NCBI GenBank assembly: GCA_023055505.1 | Contig: JALIRH010000062.1 | Span: forward strand, 2,359,115 to 2,423,114 | DNA: 64,000 nt | Direction of reading: 5' to 3' | Source of the DNA: Callipepla californica brunnescens | Taxonomy: Eukaryota > Chordata > Aves > Galliformes > Odontophoridae | Shown: piece by piece, positions 49,901 to 63,244 of the stretch | Layout of the letters: every line of letters begins with the position of its first letter | Numbering within the stretch: position 1 is the stretch's first letter | Position numbers and translations under genes: made by a program | Notes under the pieces: generated by a model | What the model saw: only the letters and a program-made list of their open reading frames with translations | The model's database searches: none | Told to the model about the DNA's origin: nothing

Positions 49901-51496
49901 TTTTTCTCAGGAAAATCTCTCATCATCTCTATCCTGTTCTGGATATGTTTGGATTCAATACATTTGTATTTTCTGATGAAAGAAAACAACCTCACTAAAA
50001 TGATTTCCAGGTTCTACTTGTGAAAAATATTAGCAACAGCACTGACTGTCTATTGCAAAAAAAAAAAAAGTAAAAAAAAAAGTCTGTCTTCAGAAAAGAA
50101 TGTTAGCAAAACATGCAGAAAATATAGCAAGGGATTCATTCTTCAAATAACAAAAGAGAAATATGTCAAACAACTACACATTAAGCAAGCACTGCAATTC
50201 CATGAATCAAATGAGACAGGATCTTAGAGAAAAAAAATAAATTAAAAAATAAAAAGCATATATGTAGACAATTAAATGATGACATAGTGTACCCAAATAA
50301 GAAGGCCAAATTAAAATATTACAGGCTTGTTTTTATTTATTTTCTGAATTATCTGCTTAATTTTTCAGTCCTAACACTGTGTCTAAAGATAGGCATGGCT
50401 GTTCTCATCTACACATTACAATCTTTGCACCATTACAAATTAGCCAGCATTTACAGAATAGGTCAATTACTCTAGAGAAAGTGAAAAAACAAACGTATTT
50501 GCCACAGGTAACCAAACACAATAAGCTGAGTGTGAGCTCTAACTAACTTGTAGTTGAACTTGTAGGTGAAACTGAATTGTCTGAACACAATTATGTATTG
50601 CCATTACAGATGCTGTACATCTAAGAATTATACTGATCTCAGAACTATTACACATTTTTGAGAGAACCACATCATCCTGGTGAAGCAGCACACTCCTGGG
50701 TTATCTGCAGTGATCTATTAAGTAATGAATCCACCTTTCCAGTTAAAATTAACTATCAGAAATGCATTATGTCAGTCAGTAAGCATCTAGTTATAAATAC
50801 CCGCTATATGAGTCTGTTGGTGTTTGTTCTTTTTAAATGAACAATAAACTCAAATACAACAGTCCCTCCTTTGGACTTCTTTGGTACACTTCTTCACATT
50901 ACAGTTTGATCTCTCAAAGCTGTCACATACAAGAAAATCTTTGCTTTCCGGAAAGAGATAATGCTTACTGTATGCTGAATAGCATAGCATTTTCATAAAA
51001 CCTAATAAAATCACCACAAAGACAAAAAAAGAAAGCCTATCTGCTCTTATTTGTGACTTTAAAAAATGAATTCTCAGCTAAAGATCTTGCCAACAATTTA
51101 TTTTTAAAAAAGCATATGTGCAGCCACTAGAAATGCCCTCTCTAGTTTCTTGCCAATACCTCAACATCTGTAAGTAAAATCAAATATTTAAGTAAAGTAT
51201 TGGCGATATATTCATCTGCCTTTATTTTTTGGATGTACCACAGTTGAAAAATTCCGAAGGAAAACTGAAAATTCTGTCTCTGTGGAGAAAAAAACATGGC
51301 TATGAAAACTGTGATACTTTCAGAATATTTTGAGACACATATAATGATAACCTGTCATTAGTTTTGACTCAAAATGTTATTGATATTCAGGACAAATGAT
51401 TCCTCTGTTTTTCTAAATAAGATCTTAGATATTTTTCAACTTTTTTATTCAATTAATGCATTATCATTATACACATGCAGCCTACACTAAACTTCA
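46971..51496. other. Unique, very A/T-rich DNA, no gene seen
   Basis: No gene or transposon is recognised. A-runs occur at 47773-47788 and 49644-49662, neither with a recognisable upstream cDNA. The segment 49135-49365 is almost pure A/T. Confidence 0.55.
49135..49365. repeat. A/T low-complexity region
   Basis: The segment consists mostly of irregular TATA, ATAA and TTAT units with very few G or C bases. Confidence 0.8.
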
Positions 51497-52150
51497 TAGA
51501 ATCATCGAATGGTTTGGGTTGGAAGGGACCTTTAAATTCGTTTAGTTCCAACACCCCCCTGCTATAGGCAGGGACATCTCTCTCTAGCCCAGGTAGCTCA
51601 AAGTTCTGTCCTGCATGGCCTTGAATGTTACAGGGAGAGGGCCTTCATAACCTACTGGACAACCTGTTCCAGTGTCTCACCACCCTCACAATTAACAATT
51701 TATTCCTCGTAATTTCCCTTCATCCGGTCACTACATAATCTAAAATATCCCTCCTCAGCTTCCCTGTAGGCCCCCATCAGGTACTGGAAAGGCCTCAATA
51801 AGGTCCTCCAGGAGACATCTGTTCAGGCTGAACAGCCCCAACTGTCTCGGCCTGTCCTTGTAGGGGAGGTGCTCAAGTCCTCTGACCATCTTTGTGGCCC
51901 TCCTCTGGCCCGTCCTTCTTACGTTGGGTGCCCCAGAACTGGATGCAGTACTCCAGGTGGGGTCTCACAAGAGCAGAGTGGATTGGCCAAATAACCCCCT
52001 CAACTTGCTGGTCATCCTCCTCTCAATGCAGCCAAGTCTAAGGTGGGATATCTGGGCTGCAAGCACTCATTGCTACCTCATGTTGGGTCTTTCATCAACT
52101 GGCACTCCCATATCTTTCTCCTTAACGAGAGCTGCATCTGAAGAGCCACT
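51497..52150 (-). mobile_element. CR1 LINE 3' end
   Basis: A classic reverse-oriented CR1 terminus starts here (CATAGAATCATCGAATGG, then GGTTGGAAGGGACC). It proceeds through the 3' UTR and the RT C-terminal segment (GCTGAACAGCCCCAACTGTC near 51830, then ACTGGATGCAGTACTCCAGG near 51940). It is 5'-truncated near 52150. Close agreement at the terminus suggests a rather young copy. Confidence 0.93.
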
Positions 52151-52227
52151 ATTTTTCATTCAAGTTTCCACCAGATTTTTTATATAGATTCTGAATCTTT
52201 TGCATGGTGATTTTCTCGAGAAAAACG

Positions 52228-52310
52228 TTTTTTTTGTTGTTGTTTTTTGTTTGTTTTTGGTTGGTTGGTTTTTTTTTTTTGTTTTTGTTTTTGTTTTTTT
52301 GTTTTGTTTA
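52228..52310. repeat. T-rich tract with GTTT and GGTT units
   Basis: Irregular GTT, GTTT, GGTT and GTTTTT units are read directly, just beyond the truncated 5' side of the adjoining CR1. Confidence 0.92.
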
Positions 52311-52828
52311 AGAAAACATTAATGTAATGTTTTCTATGTAGACTTCAGAAACTTCTAGAATTGACTTTTTTAGTGTCTTGCATCAGACCGTTGCACAAGG
52401 TCTCTCACATTATTAGTTCAGTGACTGTGCTCTTTGAATCAGCACAGCAGCAGTTCTTCATCCCCTGCAACACTATAATCCTCTTCCTCCAGTGTTTGAA
52501 GGATGGCATCTGCAATATTTAGGTTTAGTTTTATTGCTAGAGCATGTAAGGCTCTCCACTCTCTATCTATGCTCAGTCCCTCAGGAATTAGCAATACTTC
52601 TAGCTTGAGACTGAACTGACAGTTCTTTCATAATCCTCTGTAAACTAGTTGTGCTTCAAAACAGAGAAAGGACAAGAACACAAACAGCAGAGGTTTGATT
52701 CCAAGGCAAGTGCTTAGGACTGAAATTGGACTCCTTCCCTGTATCTGAATTACTGCAGTTTTCCAAGCTGCATCAAACAGACTACCAAATATTACTTAGA
52801 AAGACTGATAGCAATGTGTCACTATACA

Positions 52829-52829
52829 T

Positions 52830-52875
<46 letters not shown>
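52829..52875. repeat. Compound (CA)n(TA)n microsatellite
   Basis: About eleven CA units run directly into about twelve TA units. Confidence 0.97.
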
Positions 52876-52877
<2 letters not shown>

Positions 52878-53380
52878 ACACATTTTACATTGCTTTGCAG
52901 TGCTTTCTACATATTGATGAACATGTGCTACAATCAGAAAATTATAAGAATGTAATGAACTTCTTAGGTTTAACAAAGTGCAAGTTAATTTTATCCTCAG
53001 ATTCTGTTCTGCACTTTTTGTTCAACTGTAGCTTCATATGATTTCAAGGTTAATGATTTGCATGTTTCCACTGAGAATTTTAATTTTCAGTTCAAGGTCA
53101 ATTCAAGAACATTACCCAAAATGGGAAGTTGTAGGGGCCAACATTGTGTTTATCTGATATTGTACAATGTGAAGTCTTTCAAAGACAAATTATGAGTTAT
53201 TACTTTTTCCTGATTGTCAACTAGCCAGAAATTTTGATTTAATACAAGCACTCTTTCTGACTGGAAAGGTACACTAAAAAATGATCTGCTAGGCTTTCAA
53301 AGTCTTGGTTTTTCTCATATGGATAATATAGTTAGTCTGAGGAAGTAAAATGATTATTTCAGTCCAGTGAGATAAATTGC

Positions 53381-53429
53381 TGTTTTTTTGGTGTTTTTTT
53401 TTTTTGTTTGTTTGTTTGTTTTGTTTTTC
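53381..53429. repeat. T-rich tract with GTTT units
   Basis: T-runs with interspersed GTTT units are read directly. Confidence 0.9.
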
Positions 53430-55038
53430 TCCCTACTTGCTATAAAATACCATATAGCTTCTCTGATGAGTAAAAGATGGGAGTTCATTTACTTCACAGG
53501 AATCCTCATTGTGAATCCTTACGCAACTTAGAACTGGACAGATTTTCAATTGATGACATTTCAGTTTTAAATATAAATGCTTAAAATGTAAATGACCTAT
53601 GGTTGCTTTGCTTCTTTTTACACATAGTATCTTTCCTTAAATTTTAACTGTGAATTTGCTTAACTTTGTTGGAATTGCTCTATTTTCAAATACTACAACA
53701 TTGTTCAAAAAACGTGTTATAGAATTTCTCTTTCATTCCATGTAGTCTTCCAAAACCACATGGCATCCAACAGAAATGACTGGATCCACTGTTTATCCTT
53801 TTCATACAAAAACAGTGAAAAACATATGTACTATGTTAGGATCAAAAGTCATAGAGATGACACACTATCAAGGCAATGAATTTCTGCATTTTTCTATTCT
53901 GCCTGTATTTCAGTAGTGTATTTAAAGGGAAATGGATCTTGCTCCAGGCACACGTTCTGAGCTAAATTAGCCTTTTTCAACTCTCTTTATTTATCTTTCT
54001 TTTCAGCTTACATCACTTTTCTAGCTGCAGACAGTTTAGATCACAGATAACTGAAGGGTCACATGATTTAAAGTTTCCCTCCGATTGCGGTAGGTTTTGG
54101 ATACTAAGCCCACTTAGGCATACTCTATTTTAGTCTGAACATTTCTTAGCTAGGCATAAATTTGTATACCAGATGCTGCCTTATAATTAACACATGGGGA
54201 TTTGGGAGCTGTGGATTTTTCTGGTTACAAACTTTCCATCAAATCGACATCTGTGATTTCTGCTTTCAACTTGCTTTCAATACATTTACATAATTTGTTC
54301 GATATAAGAAGAGATCATAAAGTTTCCTTACATATTTAGAAATAGATTCCACAGAGAGAGCTAAAACCAAATCAAGGTATGATTTTAGCTTCTCTTTTAC
54401 AGTGACAGTTATTTTAAAACACTTGTAATGAAAGCTTTACACTACAAAAAAGAAATTCTGTTTCTTCCCAATGCAGAAGGTGAAAAATAAAATACAATTC
54501 ACTAAGGAAAGACTATGTAAAAAATAAGTTCAGAAATTTTAACAAATTATAACCTTTCTTTCTTGTCTAAGCACTGTTATTTTGCATTTCCCCATTTGTG
54601 GTTGTAAGCATTTTAAGGACAGGCTCTGTTTTAAGAAGACTGGTACAGGGACAGCATATCTGTGTATACATCTGCAAGCAATGAACCTAGTTTTGACCTT
54701 AGTGCCAAGGTGCTCTCCTCCACTTCTTACAACTGCTTTTTGTGTAAGGAGAGTTTCAATCTCTTTGCTCTGGAGAACGCAAGCAGCTCTCCCTTAGAAC
54801 ACATGCCAGAGCCATCCAGTAAATCAAACTAATCATAGCAATGAAAAAGGTTGTCTGGTACTCTGACGGGTCTCAGGAAGTGTAAGACAGCCTAAGGCTT
54901 TTTCCCTTCCCTCCTTCCCCTTTTTTTCTCTCAGTAAATACAAAAGAGCAGCATACCTGCTTCTTCTGCAGGTATATCTACATGGGATTCTTCCAGCCCC
55001 TCTGCATTCTCCTGTACCACCCCCTCCCCCTGGCCCCG

Positions 55039-55062
55039 AATAAATAAATAAATAAATAAATA
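55039..55062. repeat. (AATA)n microsatellite
   Basis: Six AATA units are read directly, after a C-rich stretch. Confidence 0.93.
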
Positions 55063-56134
55063 TTGTTCTTACACTCCCTGAATCACTGCTAATGAATCAG
55101 CACTCTACTTTCTGCCCTGGATTCAAGAGACCAAATCCTCCTAAACAGAACACTTATCACTAAGTACTTCAAAGTATGTGTTATGGTCCTAGGGTTTGTC
55201 CTATTACATGAACTTTTCCATTAACATCTGAAGACCCCACTGACTAATACCTGTACAATGAATTCTGAACTGCCAGCTGTACCTTAGAACTTACTCTAAA
55301 AATCTCAAAATCAAATACTAGGAGAATATCTCTATATCTAAATGAATTGTTGATTACTGAAAATTTAAATTTTCCAGGCAATATGAGGAAATTTGTTTGT
55401 AAATGGCTATCAAATATCATAAACTCTTTAACAACTATAAGGATGTTGCCTTTATTTAAAAAAAATTATAATAAAAACAAAATAGAACATTGAAGATACT
55501 TTCATATTCTTCTCTAAGCCAAAAAAATGAAATAAGACAAATGAACTGAATCACACAAATAAGTCAAGAAATATGAAAGAACAAAACTGGTTTTGATTCA
55601 GGACAACATCATAAAATCATCCTCCAATAATTCCTATCAAAATCTATTTTGATTAAAGTTTCCCAGCTGCCTGACAGAACATTTTACTCCGAGAATAATT
55701 AATTCTATTAGAAGTATATATATTTAATCAATTTTTTCTACAGAAGCTGTGCAGTGAATTAGTTAAAAAAAGAAAGACCAGAAAAAAAATATTTTTCTTA
55801 TCTGTTTATTAACTTTGAATCTACAAAGTTCACTAGTGAATGAAATCACAGAATATTTATACACATACATAGGTACATTTCATGTATCCATTTATTATGT
55901 GCATTTGCCTCACTCCAGTCTCTGACTATATATGAATTTGAAAACATATTTTTCTCTTCTTTTACCATCAGATGTAAATATTAATTTGTATTTATAACAC
56001 CAGATCAATATGTTAATACAATGACACATGAACTTTAAACTAGATTTCTGTTTTCTGACTAATTTTATTCACAATAACGTTTCTCACTGATACCATAAAG
56101 TGAAAAATATTTATGTGAAGACATGCTATTTCTA

Positions 56135-57438
56135 TTTGATGGAACAACTTGTTCTGGATGCCGTTTCCAAGCAATCCAAAGATAAAAAAGTTGTCAGGAG
56201 TAGTCAACATTGATTCAAGGGGCGATTGCACTTGACCAACCTGGTAGCCTTCTAAGACTCCATCAATGGCTGGGTAGGTGCAGGGTGAGCAGTGGATATT
56301 ATGCACCTTGACGTCAGCAAGGCATTTGACACTGTCTCCCACAGCATCCTTGTAAGGAAGCTTAGAAACATGGGATATATCAGTGGATGGTGAAATGGGT
56401 TGAGAAGTGGCTGACTAGCAGAGTTCACAGAGTTGTGATCAGTGGCAGAGTCTAGTTGGAGGCCTGTAAACAGCAGTGCTCTCCAGTGGTCAGTGCTGGG
56501 TTCAGTCTTGTTCAACATCTTTAAATATGACCTTGATATAGAGAAAGAGTCCACTCTTAGCAAGTTTGTCAGTGATACAAAGGTGGGAGGAGTGGCTAAC
56601 ACACCAGAAGGCAGTGCTAACTGACAACAGGACCTGGATAGGCTATATAATTGGATGGAGAGGAACCTGAAGAGTCAAAGTCAAATATAGAGACCTGCAA
56701 CTGAGAACAAGTAATGACAAACATCAGAACAGGATAGGGAATGACCTGCTGAAGGGAAGTTCTGCAGAGAAAGACCTAGGTGTCCTGATGGATGAAACAC
56801 TGAACATGAGCCAGTAGTGTTCCCTTGTGACCAAGAAGGCCAATAGCAGCCTAGGATGTATTAAAAAGAGTGTGTCCAGTAAGTGGAGAGAAGTGATCCT
56901 CCACCTCTACTCTGCCCTGGTGAGGTCACATGTGGAACATTATTTTCATTTCTGGGCTCCCAAGTTTAAGAAGACAGGGATCTCCTAGAAAGAGTCAGTG
57001 GAGGGTCACAAAGATGATAAAGAGCCTGGAGCATATCCCATACGAGGAAAGGCTGGATAACATGGGTATGTTTAGCCAACAGAAGAGAAGACAGAGAGGT
57101 GATCAGATCAGTATTTATAAACATCTAAAGTGTGGGAGGCAATTGGAGGAGGCCAGACTCTTTTTAGAGGTATATAGTGATAGGACAAGGAGCAATGACA
57201 AAAAACTGGAACATAAGAAGTTCCGCACAAATATGTGGAAGAATTTCTTTCCAGTGTGACAGAACACTAGAACAGGCTGCCCAGTGAGTTTGTGGAGTCT
57301 CATTCTATGAAGATGTTCAATACCCATCTATGTGACCTACTGCAAGTAACCTCCTTTAGCAGGCGGTTGGACTAAATGACCTCCAGAGGTCCCTTCCAAC
57401 TCCTGGAATTCTGGAACTCATGACTCTGTGATTCTACT
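56135..57438 (+). mobile_element. CR1 LINE RT to 3' end
   Basis: A plus-strand CR1, 5'-truncated in the RT fingers. RT motif A is well kept at about 56307-56340 (LDVSKAFDTVSH, with the catalytic Asp). Motif C at about 56558-56590 reads KFVSDTKVGG, so one of the two catalytic Asp residues of the usual FADD core is lost. The C-terminal region near 57030 includes SLEHIPYEERLDNMGMFSQQ. The 3' terminus is complete (GGTCCCTTCCAACTCC, then TGACTCTGTGATTC near 57435). Frameshifts and stops separate these pieces. Confidence 0.93.
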
Positions 57439-59144
57439 AGAAAAATTAGGAACTGCTTATTGACATTAAAAAGGAATTTCTTTAAGAAAGACAGAATCAC
57501 AACATGGTGTCCAGCTGGTGAAATGTAATATAAGAGTGAGAGACAGGACATTTCAGAAGTTGTGATGTCAGAGGTGGACCACTGACATACTGACATCCCT
57601 CAGACCTACACTCCACAAAAGTGATCAAAGCAAGGTGGGGATTGCCATGGGAATAAGACAGAAATCCATGGAGCGCAGAAAGAGGATGCTGACATGAAAC
57701 TTTAAGGGCATGTAATCTGAAGCCTGCTGTGCTTGTGTTTAAGCTGCAGCACCTTCCATTTGTGACAATTACAGTTACCTAGCATGTTTCCTCCACTTTG
57801 ACTGACTGAAATTGAAGTCACAATTCAGTAGAAGCTTCACCAAAAACCTTCCTGAGATTGTACTCAAATTCACACAATAAATATTGACCGGTCATTCATG
57901 CTTACTTTTTTTTTTTACTTAATCTTACCTTGTGAAGTGTCTTGGCAAAGTAACAGCTAGTCTAAAACTACTGGAATTCAGAGTACCTTTGCTTTATAAC
58001 CAATATAGCATTAAAAATAGACTAAGGATCAGCAAGCAGTAAAGGTCACATGCTTTCCTAGCATGAAACTACAGCTTTTTTTAATAAAGCTGTGCATTAA
58101 AGGATATTTGAAAGAGTGTAAATGAACTCAGTTGCTGGAAATGTGGCAAGTGTGCTTTGCTTTACATATGCCTCATAATTTAGGCAATCCAACTGAGCTT
58201 CTCTAGATTGCTACAACTAACCTACAACTGCTTCACGAGTTAATTTCATTCTATAGTACAAATGAAAATAAAATTGTCCATCACTGGATTTTTCTAGTAA
58301 GTCATTACAAAGACAGTAAAAATAAAGTACATAAAAACATGAAAATATGCTTTTTATTTATTATATTTATTTTATTGATGCACATAATTTTTTTCTCTAT
58401 TAAAATATGAATTAAAATAATTACATTAGCATTAAAGCTGTGTTGGTAGAACAACACAAATTAGAAAAAAAAATATAAACAATGGTAAAAAAAAAAGGAG
58501 AAACGAAGACACTATTTCTAAATTTATTTGTGCCAGGTTTTTCCACAATTTACCTTTAATTTACCTGTTTAATTTAGCAAAATTTAAGTAGTGATTATAT
58601 CTGAAACAGTTGACGAAGGAAGAAATTAACCACTATTACATATCTGTTTGGACTTCAAAGTTCTCTGAAAAAGCAAGGTCAACAGCCCACCTATCATGCG
58701 TCACATGACAAAACTGACTTGGATTACTACTTCCTTATATTTTCATCTGATCTGTGACATTGAATAGTGTCAAATCTAGGTGCCAATATGTGTCATTCTA
58801 TTAACTGATTGTGAATGGGAATGTGTGTTATTAAACCATGCAGAATTAGCACAGATCTTTTTCTTCTGCATATAGTGTAGAATGCTTCTCCTGTAATTAA
58901 GTGATTTTCCTACTGCCAGTTGGCTAAAACCAACTAACCATTTCTAACAACAGTACCTGACAAGAGTTTTGCAGGTCTTTTACACTCTTAAAACAACCTA
59001 GGACATGCCTATTTTTTCCCCCATGGAGTGTTTAAGACTTTTATGTTTGAAAAGCAGTATTTCAGAATTTTGCATGTTCGTCAAATATATTTGGAATTCC
59101 ATGTAACTGCATGTCAAAGGTTCTGGGAAAGTTCATCATGATTC
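57439..59144. other. Unique A/T-rich DNA, no gene seen
   Basis: No gene or transposon is recognised between the CR1 and the LTR-like pair. The first 300 bases are less A/T-rich and could belong to an unrecognised old repeat. Confidence 0.5.
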
Positions 59145-59643
59145 TATGAAGCAGGGGAAATTATGGACCCATGCACTGGGAGACTGAGAAGGGGAAGCAA
59201 GGAAAAGGTAGGGAAATGGTAAAAAAAAAAAAAAAAAAAAAAAAGAGCAGTAATGAGCTAAGGGATAAATCTATTTTACTACAGATGATAGCAGAATGCA
59301 AGATAACACAATATAATACAATATAATTGAGATTAAAGATAGTAAATCAAATAAATCAGAGGGAAAGACTCTCCAGAATTGAAGTCCTTACTCTAATGAC
59401 GGAGAGACTGCTAGTTGCAGAGATAAGCAGCAAAAGGGACAGTCTCATGACTCGTGACCGGTTCTGTCTTTCCCTCTGAATGGAAAATTGAAACAGTGAA
59501 GTCTTTTGAGAGATGCAGTTCTTCTCTTCTGTGAAAGGTACCCTGGAACTACTGACAATCCATGGAACTGGAGCATTAACTCTTAAAATTCCCAGTGCAG
59601 TACATGATGTTATGATGAGGAATACTGATAACAAAAATCTTTA
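59145..59643 (-). mobile_element. LTR-like unit, copy 1
   Basis: This unit is a diverged direct repeat of the next one (offset about 540-551 bases). Shared landmarks include the block TATAATACAATATAA near 59312 and GAGCATTAACTCTT at 59571, then a GATGTTATGATG-type block. In reverse orientation the unit resembles avian endogenous retrovirus LTRs as I remember them. The stretch matching the TATA-like GGATAAAAG of copy 2 has decayed. An A24 run (59221-59244) sits where copy 2 has a GGGAAA-rich stretch. No internal retroviral coding sequence adjoins. Borders are approximate. Confidence 0.55.
59221..59244. repeat. A24 homopolymer
   Basis: Twenty-four consecutive A bases, inside LTR-like copy 1. 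Confidence 0.97.
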
Positions 59644-60190
59644 TGTCAATGTTTTATGGGCTGGTTTGGCCCAGTTCCGTTACAAATGGGGTGGTGGTGA
59701 CCACAGGCCCATGCCCTGGGGAAAGGGAAGGGGAAGAAAAGGAAAAGGGAAATGGGCCTGAAAATAAAACAGCAACAATTATCTGAGGAGGACTTAGACT
59801 TTACTAAGTAAGACATCAGAATGCAAAATACAAATATAATACAATATAAAAGGAATTTAAGCTAATAAATGAAATAAAATGAGAGAGTGTCTGAAAACTA
59901 AAGGCCTTATGCCAGTGATAGTATGAAGCCGAGACAGCTAAGGAGCACCCGCTGCCCGGATGATCCGCAAGACAAAAATGCAGCATCTCACGATACGCAA
60001 ACACTTTTATCCTTCCCTCAGCAGAAAACAGAAAAAATGCAAAGCAACACAAAGTCCTCTGGGGAAGGCAGATCTCTTCTGAGACAGGTATACCCAGATC
60101 TACTGGTGATCTACAGAACTAGAGCATTAACTCTTTAATTCCAAATGCACTAAATGATGTTACGATGCGGAATACCAATAACAAAAATCA
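59644..60190 (-). mobile_element. LTR-like unit, copy 2
   Basis: Read on the minus strand this unit starts TGATTTTTGTTATTGG at 60190 and ends near 59644 with ATTGACA, fitting the TG...CA rule of retroviral LTRs. A TATA-like GGATAAAAG is present on the minus strand at about 60015-60005. GAGCATTAACTCTT at 60122 and the TATAATACAATATAA block near 59836 are shared with copy 1. The end near 59700-59760 carries a purine tract with GGGAAA units. I see no primer-binding site, gag, pol or env on either side, so it would be a solo LTR. The family is not assigned. Confidence 0.6.
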
Positions 60191-61061
60191 TAAAACCATG
60201 ACTCTTAACACCACCTAGATTCCGATATCATGGCTGGCTCCTAATGCTAAGCTCCAAGCATATCCTGTAGAAAAAACAGCAACTGCAGTCATGTAATACT
60301 CCTTTAATTAGTTCTTCTAAACCTAACTAAAGTACACTGCAGAGTATTCAAGCTATACCAGTAGGGGTCATTTTTCTTCTGTCTTTTGGAAGATTTATTG
60401 GACAGTAGTGGTGATGTTTTTTCCTTTGTTTGTTTATGCAAATTAGCACACATGAAATTCCAAATTATACCTTGCTTTTGAATTGTCTATGCTGTTTCTG
60501 TTCCTTTTGCCTATTAAAGTGTTGGTTTCAGTATTTCAACATATTCTAAAACATTTTCACTGCTTAATAGTTCAACCAAATTTTATTGATAACCTTTACA
60601 AACTGGAGAGTGTTTGTTTGGTCTTCAATTTTCGCAGAAATGAAGCATGAATAACCCAAATAAAGACCTAAAAAATAAAACTTCCTTGCACTCCAGCAAG
60701 ACCTCTTGTACAAATAATTACACACTACAGTTTTTGGGGAGTTTCTAGTTTGCTTTTTTGTTTTAAAGGACCTAAAATACTATGTCCAGACTCACGCAGC
60801 AATAAAGGCTTCCCTGTGACTGATGTGGAATAGCCCTGCAGAAAATGGATCCTAGGCATAGCAGCAGTGCCACCAAGAAGAAAAAAAAGAACGTGACGTA
60901 TCTTAGCCTACATGAAAAAAGGTATAACCCCAGGCCCTGGTCTTGGGCCTATGAGATGCATATGAATTTCACGCTAAGTCTAAGGTTTGCCCTGAACAAG
61001 TCTCACATAGTGGTATAAGTCACATGGAGGCCATTAAGGCGACTGAGGTCTGGAGTCCATG
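60191..61061. other. Unique DNA, no gene seen
   Basis: No gene or transposon is recognised. The part from about 60890 has more G and C and may be the degraded upstream part of the following CR1. Confidence 0.5.
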
Positions 61062-61428
61062 TTATCCAAGGACAGGCTGAAGGAGCTGGTTATGTTCAAC
61101 ATGGGAAAGTATGGCTTTCAGACATCTCTGTGGTATTTAATGATATCTGACAGAAAAGAAAATACAAAGGCAGTCTTTCAAAATGTTCACAGTAACAAGA
61201 TAACAGGAAAGTTCAACAAAACAGCTGAGTGATATGTTTGTTGTTTTTTTTTTTTTATTTTGAAAGTATAATGTGCCAGGACAGGTTGCTGGAAGATGTT
61301 GTGAGGTTCCCATTACTGAAGATAATTCAACAGTTAATTGGATAAGACAAAAGTAGGAACTGCTTTGAGACAGATGATTTTCAGAAGTCCCTTCCAAACA
61401 AAATTATTATATGACTATGTTCTACATA
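61062..61428 (+). mobile_element. Degraded CR1 LINE 3' end
   Basis: A plus-strand CR1 terminus that has decayed but is recognisable: GGACAGGCTGAAGGAGCTGG near 61070 matches the RT C-terminal region. GATGATTTTCAGAAGTCCCT with TTCCAAAC and ATTATATGACTATG near 61375-61425 matches the CR1 tail. A T13 run at 61244-61256 interrupts it. Confidence 0.75.
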
Positions 61429-63244
61429 TTATCTACGCATATGCACAATGTGCGAGGGTTTAGTACTCATTTTATTTACTGTATAAAGCATTACAAGAAA
61501 AATATATTGCAAATTGAGGAATGAAAAACCAGGTAAATTCTGTTTCCAAATATTCCATCTCATGGACCTTTGGAACCACCTCAGTATTAGTGAAACAACC
61601 TGTGAACATCTTTCCTAGCAGCTATGAAATGTGAGTTAGTTGTGCCACATACTTAAACACATAAATGTTAGAAGGGATTTTGTTTTTTTAAATAATATAA
61701 TGAATGGTTTGAAAGCTTAGTTATTTTCTTTTCACAATTTAATAATTTCAGTATTAAGAGATAACACTTCTTGAGTCAAAGAGTGTAACAGTAGAAAGAG
61801 AAGATCACTCTTACATCAGTTTAAAAAGAGTTGCTAAGGCAGATGTGTTAGCCTAGTCTCTAAGTCATCTGTGGTTATCTAATATTTCTGCTATAAAACA
61901 TGAAGAGTACAGTCAACCAGAAAATGTAAGCTAAAACACTGTATTACAATCTCCATTTTCTTATTATAGATCATGATCATGTGTATGTACTGTATCTCCA
62001 TAAACTAATTCTACTACACTTTAAAGACTTGTATATTTATCCATACATAGAAATAAAATCATTTGCATATAGATATAATGCAGAATTTATACTACACTGA
62101 AGCTAATTAAATAATTCAGTGGCAGTTCTGATTATGCATGAATGAATGAAATAATCCAATTAAATTACTAACAACTATCTACAAATTAGATTTAATTCAG
62201 CTACAGGAACGAACATTTCTGCATTTTTAAAAAGGATAATTGAAACACAGAATTTTTTTAAATGGAATTGATATAGAATTTTTCCACTTTCTGGCCTGGT
62301 ATTAATGCTCCTCATTGCATTCAAAGAGGTTACAATCTACAAAAGAAAAGCTTGTAGATCTGTTGGTATTCAGAAGAAACATGCAGCAACATCAATTGAG
62401 TTCAAATTAAAGAGGATCACAGGTGATAACATAATCTGATTTTCCATTGTACTTGCACTTTTACACCTGCTGAACAGAGTAATTTCCTGCCAAATCAGAA
62501 TGGAAGTGTTTTATATCTGCTTTGCATGGGAATGAGAAGACTGCAGATAATAAAAGAGGTACAGAAAAACCATTTGGGACAATTTACAAAGCGTTATGAT
62601 GCAAGCCAAGGCAGCTGAGTTAAATGAAATGTGTTATTGTTCATAAAGAAAAAAAATACATAATAAAAAAAATCAACTTAGTCAAAAGCCATGTAACTAC
62701 AGGGCGGTAGCTTCATCAGACATAAATTGTTTTGAAAAAATTTTGATGCAATAAGTCCATAAATTACATAAGATCATGAATAACAAGTCTAGCACACTCT
62801 TGGTTTGTAAATACTCCCTCCAAGCAATAAACACCTGCTTTACGTGTCATGAATAACTAACGAAATATAATGAAGAGAGTTCATCAATTTCTCTCTGTAA
62901 GAGAAAAAAAAGTGGTGATACTGAATATAGGTAGAATTTCCACTGCTATTATTACATTCAACATACAGTTGTAGTTCCCCCTGAATGAAGCATTATAACA
63001 AAAGATAAAATCAATCGCAGTTTTTCATGGAGCATGCTGTAATTGTTACAATTTACCACTGCACACTAGCAACTGAACTTACTTCATTAACACCTGCCTC
63101 TTCTGCCTGAATTCTCCAGAAAGTGTGCATAATTCCTGCTTGATATACTAGTTATCAATGACAAATCAGCTGTTCCAAGCAGCACTTAGCCTCCTAGCTC
63201 AGCAACTCTGTGACTGTTCCCACTCCAACCCTTCTTTTTCTCAG
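61429..63244. other. Unique A/T-rich DNA, no gene seen
   Basis: No transposon is recognised. The block 62390-62640 is motif-rich (CAGGTG, TTTGCATGGG, CAGCTG) and might be conserved non-coding DNA; this cannot be told from one sequence. A candidate exon follows. Confidence 0.5.

Larger units (their letters stand above)
52311..56130. other. Unique DNA, no gene seen
   Basis: No gene or transposon is recognised. It contains a compound CA/TA microsatellite at 52829-52875, a GTTT tract at 53381-53429 and an AATA tract at 55039-55062. The block at about 54580-54800 is less A/T-rich than its surroundings, but its frames show no family resemblance. Confidence 0.5.

Noticed and set aside
52726..53041. 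Three reading frames over the microsatellite
   Set aside because: They are stretched by the stop-free CA/TA repeat, giving runs of His-Thr and Ile-Tyr; no independent support.
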